64,000 bases of DNA from Pyropia haitanensis (Eukaryota; Rhodophyta; Bangiophyceae; Bangiales; Bangiaceae). The position numbers were made by a program, and so were the translations under genes. This document shows, piece by piece, positions 53,001-61,744 of this stretch. Numbering within the stretch: the stretch's first letter is position 1; each line of letters begins with the position of its first letter. The notes under the pieces were generated by a model. That model saw nothing but the letters and a program-made list of their open reading frames with translations. It made no database searches and had not been told where the DNA came from. The stretch spans positions 2,681,090 through 2,745,089 of the forward strand of contig SDUX01000010.1 in the NCBI GenBank assembly GCA_008729055.1, written 5' to 3'.

Positions 53001-54939
53001 CGGTACGGCGTGCGCGACGCGCGGTCACCACCGCCGCCGCCGCGTCACCGCGCCGCCGACGCGGGTTTCCGCCGCCGCCGCCGCCGGCGGCGGCACCGTC
53101 GCCGCCGGCGTGCGGGGGGCACAGGTGGGGGGTGGGGTGGGGGGGGGGGGGGGGGGCGCCTGCCCGCCGGGTGAGAGGGTGGGGGTGGAGGGGGCAAAGA
53201 TGGGGGCGGGGGGGGGTGGGGGGCACACCCAGTTAAGACCGGTCTATCTGGGACATGCGGCTTTTCGAATGCCGTTCTGCCCTCTCGTTGGCTGCCCTCA
53301 TGTTTCATCTACTGCTCCTGCTCTCTGGTTGGTACACGTCACATTTAGGACAGTGTTTTTCTTTTTGAAGCTCTCCTGCCCAATGGAGTTATGAAGGTGG
53401 TGAAAAAGCATGTACTGAACAGCCCCAGAGCTCGTGTGAGAGCTGGTGGGGACTGCGACGCAAGCAAACATTTGGCCGCGCGCAAGCTGTTTGAACGGGC
53501 GAGTGTGAAAAATCGAGCGTCGCATCCTCCTTGAGAGCGCTCTGCCTCCCTTGCTGTCCCCACCTCCATCCCCCTCCTGCCGGCCGTCTTCCATGCTATA
53601 CGTCGCCGCCTCTCCCACGGGACGACGTCTGCCGATGCCACCCCCTGCCGTACCTGCCGCTGCTGTTCTCGCGCGTCGCCCCCTTTCGTCTCAGACGCTG
53701 GGCGCCTCTGCATAGGCTGACCGTGGTCCCCCTGCCTGGACTGGTCTGTCCGCCGACCCGAGTGTTGCCCGAGTCCCTCCCGCCCGGCGCCCCCCCCTGT
53801 CCCTCCCGGCGTGCCCCCTCCCCCACCCCCGCCCGGTGGAGCTGTACGGCCACTAGCGCCCATGTGCACCCTACGTGGACCGAGCATCCCGCTGCCGCCT
53901 GTGCCCCCATCCCCCCCACGCGATGGGCCCGTTTCTGCCACCGGCGAGCCACTCGTCCGTAGCGAGGGTGGAGTGGAGGAAAGGAGTGACACACGAGGTG
54001 CAGACAAAAGCCAGGTGCCGTCCAGAGGTACAATCAACAAAATCCTTTACCAGACAGGCGGCCTCATGTACACCACTGCGCCAGGAAAAAAAAAAGAGAA
54101 GAACACGGTCAGCGCCGAGAAAAAAAATACAGAAAATAGGAAGCGATGCAGACTCGCATGGTTACCTTGTATGGGCACAACCAGAAAGATCTGCCCCGAT
54201 TGATTGCACCATAACCCCCAGCGGTACATAGGCGCTTCACTCCGCTTCACGGCCACACGTCGAAACATACCTTGGGATGTGGTCCATTGCTGGAGCGCTC
54301 ATAGCGTGAGTTACCCAGGTGTAGCCGACCGAGGAGACAGCACAGAAACTCAAAGGTGGGAAAGTCCGATCCGAGCGCCCCGTCGGTAAGACGCCGACGG
54401 TGGCTGGGAAGGCTGGGGGGGTCACAGAGCGATGCGGTCGATAGCGGGGTGGACGAGAGATGGTGCGTTCCACGGCGTTGCTGGCCCACCCACCGCGTGA
54501 ACTGCGTGAAAGTGCCTCTTGAAATGTGGATGTATTTGCTATAACTCGTTCTTTTTCAGATCCCAGCGACCACCCTTAACTGGGTGTGGGGGGGGGGGGG
54601 CGCAGATGGGGGGGGGGGGGGGGGGGGGGGTGGGCGGCGTCCGCGCCCGCCGGCCCCGCGCGCGAGGCGGCGGCGGCGGCCGACGAGAATTGGGGGGGGG
54701 GGGCGCCGCCGCCGCGGCGGCGACGCCCACGGCGGCGCGCCACGTGGCGGAAAGGGCCGCGACGCCGCCCGCGGGCGGTCCGACGTCAGGCCGCGCGGCG
54801 GGCGCGGCCGCGCGGCCGACCGCGGCGGCGCGCGGCGGTGCGCCGAGACCAGGGTGCGGTCTGTTCGTTTCGTTATTTTTTTTGTCTCGACGCGGTCACG
54901 GAAATAAATAGCCCAAAACAGACCAGGCGAGGGAGAGAC

Positions 54940-55045
54940 GGGAGCACAGGTACACACACACACAAAGAGAGTAGACACTCAAAAAAAAGAGTCGGCGAGG
55001 GAGACAGGAGCACACACACACAAACACACAAACAGAACACGCCCG
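54940..55045 (-). promoter_or_regulatory. GT-rich tract downstream of DOMON-monooxygenase-Hint gene A
   Basis: (AC)n and CAAACAC blocks on the + strand read as (GT)n and GTGTTTG on the gene's strand, 115-220 nt past the stop at 55162. Same position and composition as the tracts after two other minus-strand genes. Confidence 0.4.
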
Positions 55046-55161
55046 CCTAGGTGGGGCGCCAGCACACACGGGCGGGCGCGGAAAAAACCGGCGACGCCGC
55101 CGCGGCGGCGGCGGCGGCGGTTTCCGCGCCGCCCCCCCCCCCCGCCGCCGCCCCCCGCGCC

Positions 55162-57717
55162 CTACCCGCTGAGCGCGCGCAGCAGCGGCGGCACGGCGCG
55201 CAGCGGCGGCGGGCACCCCCGCGCGAGGGCGGCGCTGAGGACCCCCCCCAGGCCGACCGCCGCGGCGGCACGGGCGGCGGCGAGGCCCGCCGCCGCCGCT
55301 GCCGGCGGCACCGCCGTCGTGCGGTCCGTCGCAACGATCGCGCCGCCAATGACCAGGTCGCCCGCGAGCGTGTGCGGGTGGTACAGCCCGGTCGACGTGA
55401 CGGGCGTGACGGCCGTCACCGGCCGTGGGAGGCCGTCGGGTCCGACCAGCGCGTGCACGCCGGGCGTGATGGCGCTGGCGGGCAGGGGGGACGCGCCGCC
55501 GCCGGCGACCGGCAGCAGGTGCCCCGCGCTGACGGTGAGCGTGTGGAGCGGCGGCGCGTCGGCGGTGCCGTTGGCGCCGCCCGCGGCCGGCGCGTCGGCG
55601 GGGGTGGCGGTCGTGATGGCGAGGAAGGGCGCCACCGCGGTCGCGTCCGCGTGGGACCACAGGTAAATGGGCGAGTAGGTGCCGTCCGCGGCGAGCACCG
55701 CGTCGCCCAGCCGGAGGTCCGCCATCGCCACCTGCCCGCGGCCCGCCACCGTCGCGGTCGCGTCGGCGGGGAAGCACGCGCTCTCGTCGTCGCCGTCGGC
55801 TGCCGACGGCGACAGCGGCTCGTCGACGGCGGGCGCACCGGCGGGATCCGACGTGTCGCCGCCCCCGTCGCGGTCGCCCTCCCCGTCGCTGCCCCCGTCG
55901 TTGCCGTCATTGCCGTCGCCGTCGCTGTCGCCGTCGCCGTCACCGCCGCCGCCGCCGTCGCCGCCCGCCACCGCACACGTGGGCGCGCCGCCAAAGGCAG
56001 ACGACCAGCCCACCGCCCCGTTCTCCGACAGCGGGTTGACCGGCAGGATGCCCACGCCCGGCGTCAGGTTTTGGCCATTGGTGCAAATCGTGCCGGGGGT
56101 GCCCGCCTCGTCGACGAGCGCCAGCCCGCAAAAGCTGATCGAGTCGGTCCGGTCCGCCGCGCCCGCCCGCACCGGCCGGGGGTAGACAAACAGGAAGCTC
56201 ATGATCATCTCTTGCGGGGTGCCGAGGCCCCACGTGATGGGCGGCTCCTCGCCGGCAGCGTCCAGCTTGGCCGTGTCGTACCGGCCCGTCACCTCGAGGC
56301 GGTCGCCCGGCAGGAGGTCCGCCTGTTCAAACAGCGTCGGCCGCTGGTGGTCGTTGCTCCAAAACGCCGCGCCCTCGAGCGTCCGCAGGAACGTGCCGTT
56401 GCGGTACTGGTTGGTAAACAGGTACAGCGCCGTCCGGTGCGCGTGGAGGAGGCTGTCGTAGATGGTGAGCGGCGTTGCCAGCTGGGCGGTACACTCGGCC
56501 GGGCACGCGACCGTGTAGTTGCGGTCCGACGCGACGGGCTGGCCAAACAGCGCCACGGTCGGGTCCCCAATGTTGATCGTGCCCGCGTCCTGCGCCCGCG
56601 GCGTGTCGGTAAAGTGCAGCCGCACCGACGAGCTGTTGTCCACCACCCCCACCAGCCCGTCGGGGTTGTCGTAGTGCACCTGTAGGATGTACGTGCGCTC
56701 CGCCTCTGAGACGGGGAAGCCCGCCTCGGGGGGCATGACCAGCGGGCTCGCGCCCGCCGCCCACACGTACACGATATCCCGGCACTGGGGCATCTCGGTG
56801 AGGCAGCTCTTGCCCGCCGCGTAGTCCTCCCACCCGCCGTCGCGCTCGCACGAGCTGAGCACAAAGTGATGGACGAGCGGCCCCGCCTCGCTCGTCTTGT
56901 CAATCACCGCCTCGGCGGCCACGATCTGGCGGCCCGCGCCGGCGGCGTCGCCCAGGTCCACCTCAAACGAAAAGCACCCATAGTCGGTCCGCTCCTCGCT
57001 AATCTCGTACGGCGGGACAGTCAGCAGCTGCGAGGCGGTCGCGTCCGCGGGGAGCAGCCCAGACTCGGCAAGCCCCCCCGCCGCCACCGCCCGCCCGCCC
57101 GTCTGGGTCAGGTCCACCTGCGTCCCGTGGCGGCGGCCGCCGTGGTAGCCAAACCCGTCTCCGTACGCGTACATGAGCACGTTGCGGCCCGCCACGACCG
57201 GCCGGTCCTGCGCCGCGTTGGCCGCCGCCAGCGGCCGGTCCACCTCGAGCGTCACCGTCCCCGCCGCCGCGTCGACCGCGCACGCGGCGAGCGTCCACGA
57301 CTCGGCCGCGCACGGCGCGTCGGGCTCGGGGAAGATGGCGTCGCCGCCGGTGGACGAGCCGAGCGGCACCGCCACCGACGGCACGTGCCGGTTGACCAGG
57401 GCGCACGCGGCCGGGCCCGTAAACTCGGCCGTCACGATATCCGCGCCGAGCATGGAGCCGCTCGTCGGCTCGCCAATGCCGAGGCCCACCCACGCCGCCG
57501 CCGCGGCAGCGTCGCCGCCAAAGAGCGCCGCGTCGGTGACGACGAGGCCAAACCGCACGGCGGTCGGGGTGAGCGTCCAGCTGAGCGTCGCCGTCTCGTC
57601 CAGCCGCGCGGACGCGTTGTACGAGCGCAAGCCGGCGGCGGGGGCCACGACCGCAGCGACGGCGGCGGCGGCCACGGCCAGGCCCGCCGCCACGGCGGTG
57701 CCACCCGTCAACCGCAT
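55162..57717 (-). CDS. secreted DOMON / copper type II monooxygenase / Hint fusion, gene A
   Basis: An 851-residue single-exon protein. Residues 1-29 are a signal peptide (MRLTGG, Ala/Val core). About 30-190 form a DOMON domain (LSWTLTPTAVRFGLVV, AWVGLGIG, GADIVTAEF). About 240-570 form a DBH/PHM-like copper monooxygenase with the expected copper ligands: HH in VHHFVLSSC (~283), HYDNPDG (~347), HAH (~425) and Met in TPQEMIMSFLFVYPR (~504). A Gly/Asp-rich linker (~595-645) leads to a Hedgehog-type Hint domain (~648-810): ACFPADATATVAGRG, MADLRLGDAVLAADG, LTVSAGHLLPV, VHALVGPDGLPRPV, GLYHPHTLAGDLVI. The Hint cysteine is Cys648. Inference: a secreted copper oxidase whose C-terminus self-cleaves. 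The usual catalytic T-x-x-H reads S-A-G-H. The start at 57717 is the only ATG giving a signal peptide. Paralogous to gene B at 61745. Confidence 0.9.
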   Translation of the reverse strand: MRLTGGTAVAAGLAVAAAAVAAVVAPAAGLRSYNASARLDETATLSWTLTPTAVRFGLVVTDAALFGGDAAAAAAWVGLGIGEPTSGSMLGADIVTAEFTGPAACALVNRHVPSVAVPLGSSTGGDAIFPEPDAPCAAESWTLAACAVDAAAGTVTLEVDRPLAAANAAQDRPVVAGRNVLMYAYGDGFGYHGGRRHGTQVDLTQTGGRAVAAGGLAESGLLPADATASQLLTVPPYEISEERTDYGCFSFEVDLGDAAGAGRQIVAAEAVIDKTSEAGPLVHHFVLSSCERDGGWEDYAAGKSCLTEMPQCRDIVYVWAAGASPLVMPPEAGFPVSEAERTYILQVHYDNPDGLVGVVDNSSSVRLHFTDTPRAQDAGTINIGDPTVALFGQPVASDRNYTVACPAECTAQLATPLTIYDSLLHAHRTALYLFTNQYRNGTFLRTLEGAAFWSNDHQRPTLFEQADLLPGDRLEVTGRYDTAKLDAAGEEPPITWGLGTPQEMIMSFLFVYPRPVRAGAADRTDSISFCGLALVDEAGTPGTICTNGQNLTPGVGILPVNPLSENGAVGWSSAFGGAPTCAVAGGDGGGGGDGDGDSDGDGNDGNDGGSDGEGDRDGGGDTSDPAGAPAVDEPLSPSAADGDDESACFPADATATVAGRGQVAMADLRLGDAVLAADGTYSPIYLWSHADATAVAPFLAITTATPADAPAAGGANGTADAPPLHTLTVSAGHLLPVAGGGASPLPASAITPGVHALVGPDGLPRPVTAVTPVTSTGLYHPHTLAGDLVIGGAIVATDRTTAVPPAAAAAGLAAARAAAAVGLGGVLSAALARGCPPPLRAVPPLLRALSG

Positions 57718-59111
57718 GATGGCGGGCAGGGGTAGGCCGGGACGGCAGCCGTCGAGATGGGAGGGTGGGAAGCGCGGAAAAGAGGCGGGAGCGTGGTGAG
57801 GAGGGGGGGCAGCGTGGGCAAGAGGGGGGGGAGGCTGAGGAAGAGGGGCGGGGCGGTCGGGAGGAGGGGGGGGACAACGGCGAAGATGTGGGGCAGCCCC
57901 AGCCGCGGCCGCCCGGTGCGCAGGGACGTGGCGGGATCCCTCTGCGGCCAACGCCCCGCCGCTCGCGGCGGTCACTTTTGTACTCGGTGCCTCTCCCCCC
58001 GCCCCCCCCCGCAGCTCACCTCCCCACCCGAGGCGCCCGCTTCCGTACCGTCGCCCGTCGCGTCGGCCGCCTTCCCACCCCCCCCCCCCACCCCCCCCCT
58101 TCCCCACCCCCACCATCACCGGCGGCGGCTGCTCGACATCCCACGCGACGCGGCGCCGCCGCGCCGGTCCGTCCGGCCGCCGCGCGTGCCAGCAATAGCC
58201 GCGCCCCGCTGTCGCGTCACCCCCCCGTGCGCGCGCGCACGGATGGGTGCAGCGGGCGGGGGCGGTGGGGTTCCGCCGCCCCACGGGGGAAGCAGCTTCC
58301 CCTCCCCCCCCCCCCACCCCCGCCAGCAGCGCCGCGGACAGTGGCCATCACGCTGCCGGCGCGCCATAGCTCCGCGGCCATAATCCGGGCGCTCAGCGGG
58401 CAAGTGGGGTGGGTGACCGCCGTGGGCGGCAGCGGCGGCGGGGTGGGGCGGCCGCGGCGGCGCGGCGGCGGGATCAACGGCTCGCACGGCACCATGGGCA
58501 CCAGCGCCCGTGGCGGTCTCTGCCCCACGACGGCCGCGCCGCCGTGGCGGGCGTGGCCGCGGCGCGCCGCGGTCGCCGCCGCCGCGCGCGGGCGGGGGCG
58601 GCGGCGCCCATGCGTCGTCGGCGTGCGCCGACGGGTAGCGCCTTGGATACGCGGCCGGAAGAGAAAAAAGGAGGTTGTGCAGCCGCCCGCGCTGCGCGAC
58701 GCGCGCCGGTTTCGACCACGTGACGCCGTGAGGGCGGCGGATACGGTGCGCGCGGTGCCGTCGCGGTGCCACCAGAGCGCCCGGGTCGCTCTCGCGGCAC
58801 CGCGACCACAGCTTGGCCAATCGCGTTGAACGCGGGCAGCCGACTGAAGCGTGAAGCGGGTGCCACTCTGGGTAGCTGGCATGCGTTCCATTCATATCTT
58901 GTCCAAGCTCGAGACGGGGTCCACTTTACACAAAATTGCGTCCCAGCTTCCGACTCCAATTGGATTTGGATCAGTGTAAGTTCTTTGATGGGAGGGCGCT
59001 CGGGCGACTCTCGCTCTCGGAGGGAGAGCTCTTCCCCGCCGAGAGGGCTCCTCCACTGTGCGCTGGCGCACCGGAGTGCTGTGTTCCACCGCGCACAAAC
59101 ACACGGCAGCC
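57718..59111. other. divergent promoter region between gene A and the 59112 gene
   Basis: About 1.4 kb separating two divergently transcribed genes. TACAAAAG on the minus strand at 57975-57982, about 260 bp from gene A's ATG, is a possible TATA variant. A very strong stem-loop lies at 58760-58806, followed by CCAAT at 58817-58821 and lower-GC DNA to about 59000. No coding sequence is supported. Confidence 0.4.
58760..58806. repeat. 47-nt near-perfect stem-loop with GGTGCC/GGCACC core
   Basis: GTCGCGGTGCC (58760-58770) pairs perfectly with GGCACCGCGAC (58796-58806); inside, AGAGCG (58774-58779) pairs with CGCTCT (58787-58792) around a 7-nt loop. It sits between divergent promoters, next to a CCAAT box. 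Confidence 0.7.
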
Positions 59112-60677
59112 ATGGGCGTGGCGGTCGCGGCGGCAGGCGTTCAGGTCCCCGCCCCCCCACGTACGCACCCATCTGTCTTTGTGGGCACCCCCACACCCGG
59201 CCCACCCGCTGGACGTTTCTCGAGCCGTCCACCGGCCGCCTTTACCTTTCCTACAGCCGGGCACACGCCGACCGCCGCCGTCGCTTCGGGCCGCCGCGTC
59301 GGCGTGCCGGCTGGCCCTATCCGCCCCCGCCTGACGCTGGCCGTTGGTCGCCCCGCGGTCGCGCCTGCGGCCATGGCCATGAGCGGTGCAGCCCGTGGCC
59401 GCAATGGCGGCGGCGGCGACGGCGGCGACGGCGGCGACGGCGGCGACGGCGGCAGCGGCAACGGCGCCCCAGGCTCCGCGCCGCGGGCGCGCCCCCCACA
59501 CCTGACCGCCCCCCCCCCTCCGTCGGCGGTGGCCGTGACGTGCGGCACCCTGCACGACTGGATCCACCCGACGGTCCGCGCGGACGGGCGCTTCTACGGC
59601 CACGTTGGCGAGTGGGGCGCCTTTGCGCCGCCCGACGAGCCGCTCCGGCAGCTGTCAACGCCCGCGTCCGCATGCACGCGGGCCACCACCCGCCGCGGCG
59701 CGCGGCTGTGGGCGCAGCCGCCGCCGTCGGGTGGCGGCGCCGCCGCCGCCGGCGTGCAGATCAACCTGTCGTCCACCCCGCTACGCCAGGGGCCGCGCAC
59801 CCCGGCGGTGGCGGTGCCCGTCACCGTCCGGCCACAGGACGGGCTGTACCAAAAGCAGTGGCCGACGCACCCGCCCGCAGCGCCGACCGCCCTGGTGACC
59901 GCCCCCGCCGCGGGCGACGCTGCGTGCGTCTTTGCGGGCGCGGGCGGGGGCTTGTGGGGTTATCCCGGCGGGCCGACCGCCGGCGGCGGCATGTCCTCGT
60001 TTGAGCTCTTCCTCCGCGGCGACGCGGCGGCGGAGTGGTCCACCTCTGTGTCGTGGGCGGCCGACGACGTGCACCCGGCGCTGGTCGCGCTCATCCGCGA
60101 GGCCCGCGTCGGTGGGTGGGAGGCCGTGGCGGACCGCCCGGTGGAGCTGCCGGCGTGGCCGCCCGCGACGCCACCGGCGTCGGTGGACGCGTGGGCGGGC
60201 GGGTACCCGGGGCCCGCCGAAGCCGACGCGGGCGACGGCACCGCCACCGTGGTGGCGTGGGTGACGGGGGGGTGCGCCGCGGCCGCGGCGGGCGCCCCCG
60301 CGGCTGCCGGTGGGGACGTTGCCGGCGGCGGCGGCGGCGGTGATGGCGGCGGCGGCGGCGGTCGTAGCGGCAGCAGCGGCGGTGATGACGGCCGCCGGCT
60401 GATGTCGTGGACAGTGACAGACGGCGTGCGCTGGACACCCGCCGGGGGTGGTGCCGGCGCTGGCGCCAGCCGGGTGGTGGCGCTGGAGGATGGCCTGTAC
60501 TTGTCGCTAATGGCCGACGCACGGGCGGGGGGCGTCATAGAGTTTGGATCGGCCACCCCGCCGCGGGCGGGCCAGTGCCGCCAGCGGCTGCTGGTAGTTG
60601 TGGAGCCGGGCGCGGTGGTCAGCCGGGTCGTGCACGAGGTGTACCCGCCGCGGGGTGGGGACCCCGCGGTGGGTTGA
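59112..60677 (+). CDS. unrecognised protein between the two DOMON-monooxygenase-Hint genes
   Basis: A 521-residue open frame with no family I recognise. From the ATG at 59112 the first ~95 residues contain no Asp or Glu and are rich in Ala, Pro, Arg, Ser and Thr, like an organellar transit peptide; a second ATG at 59373 (MAMSGAARG) would remove most of it. After a (GGD)n run the sequence looks globular: CGTLHDWIHPTVRADGRFYG, HVGEWGAFAPPDEP, PVTVRPQDGLYQKQWP, FELFLRGDAAAEWSTSVSW, LMSWTVTDGVRWTP, LEDGLYLSLMADA and RLLVVVEPGAVVSRVVHEVY. These suggest a beta-rich fold and possibly two related halves (DGLYQKQW and DGLYLSLM). It is divergent from gene A and convergent with gene B. Balanced composition away from the repeats supports real coding; function unknown. 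Confidence 0.6.
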   Translation: MGVAVAAAGVQVPAPPRTHPSVFVGTPTPGPPAGRFSSRPPAAFTFPTAGHTPTAAVASGRRVGVPAGPIRPRLTLAVGRPAVAPAAMAMSGAARGRNGGGGDGGDGGDGGDGGSGNGAPGSAPRARPPHLTAPPPPSAVAVTCGTLHDWIHPTVRADGRFYGHVGEWGAFAPPDEPLRQLSTPASACTRATTRRGARLWAQPPPSGGGAAAAGVQINLSSTPLRQGPRTPAVAVPVTVRPQDGLYQKQWPTHPPAAPTALVTAPAAGDAACVFAGAGGGLWGYPGGPTAGGGMSSFELFLRGDAAAEWSTSVSWAADDVHPALVALIREARVGGWEAVADRPVELPAWPPATPPASVDAWAGGYPGPAEADAGDGTATVVAWVTGGCAAAAAGAPAAAGGDVAGGGGGGDGGGGGGRSGSSGGDDGRRLMSWTVTDGVRWTPAGGGAGAGASRVVALEDGLYLSLMADARAGGVIEFGSATPPRAGQCRQRLLVVVEPGAVVSRVVHEVYPPRGGDPAVG

Positions 60678-61744
60678 TCGCGACCGGCGGGTGCGGGCAG
60701 ACGGTGGGGGGAGCGGGGCGTTGGCCATGGGGCGGACGGACACACGAGCAGTCCCAGCCCCGCCCGAATCTTACCCGGTGGCGCGGCACCTGGTGCCACC
60801 GTCTGTGCCAATGGCGTTGACCCAGCGGGTCGAGAGGGGGGCGGTGAGACGGGACCAAGGCGATGTGGCGAGGGCGGGGGGCGGGTGCTGCGAGGCCCTA
60901 CAGTATCGGATTCCGGCCAGGACGAAAAAAAAAACAAAAAAAAACGCTATATCAGACCAGCCCAACTGCGGCCTCCCCCGGTGGCCTCCCCCGTCCCTTT
61001 TCCGCACCCCCCTACCACCAGCCGCCATCACGGGTCCCCCCCCACGACTTCCTGCACTCTTGATGGTTGCACACGGGGAGGGTACGTATCGCTCCCGTGC
61101 GTGCCTCGCGGGACGCACGCGCCATCGGCGGCGGTTTTGCCATTGTCGGGCCGGCCCGGGCACCCGCCCCAGCGGCCGCAGTGGCGGCCACCAGGGGGCC
61201 GACCGAGGGAGAAGAGGCGCTGGGTGAGGCGCGGGGGGCGGGGGCGGCCACGCCAGCTTTGTCCGCTGTGGCGCCCGTGCCCCGCGGCCTCAACGACGGG
61301 CGACGGGCGCTGCGCGCCCACCCCGCTGCTCGGTGACCTGCTGCCCGCGGGGCGGCCGCTGCGTGCACGTCCGCGGCCCCCTCCGTGAGCTCCCCCCCCT
61401 CACCACGACCGCCACGCGGCGCGCAGGCGACGACACTTCCATCGCAGCTGTCTACCATGCGCATGGGCGCGCCCGACTGATCCACCCGCTCCCCCCCGCC
61501 GCGCGCTGGCCGCCCATCCACATGGCGCGCCACCGGGCAGCGCGGCGGCCGGCGGCCGCCGGCCGCGGCGCCGTCCCCCCCAGCCACCGCGCGGGCGGGG
61601 GCTGCTAGCGTTCCATGGAAAAAAAGAAACGTGTACCAGTGGCGCCCACGGCGACGTTGCTCCAATCGGGTGCCCCCATCACCCCCTCTACTCTGCCACC
61701 ACTCCAAATCGAATCCCCCACCTTCCTCACCGGCACCACCCCCT
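60678..61744. other. convergent intergenic region between the 59112 gene and gene B
   Basis: Contains the palindrome GGCACC-T-GGTGCC at 60785-60797, two A-rich runs at about 60925-60948 (unusual in this DNA and possibly linked to 3'-end formation) and another A-run near 61620. No coding sequence or RNA gene is supported. Confidence 0.4.

Larger units (their letters stand above)
51446..55161. other. 3.7-kb intergenic region between the giant gene and DOMON-monooxygenase-Hint gene A
   Basis: From 51446 to about 53200 the DNA is CCG/GGC-rich with simple repeats and no TATA box; open frames are Arg/Pro-rich shadows. About 53230-54560 is lower in GC, without a recognisable gene. From about 54890 an A/C-rich tract leads towards the 3' end of the monooxygenase gene. 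The giant gene's promoter must lie near 51450-52000 but shows no clear motif. Confidence 0.4.

Noticed and set aside
57718..58317. 200-residue N-terminal extension of copper-Hint gene A
   Set aside because: The ATG at 57717 gives a proper signal peptide; the extension is Pro/Arg-rich and would bury it.
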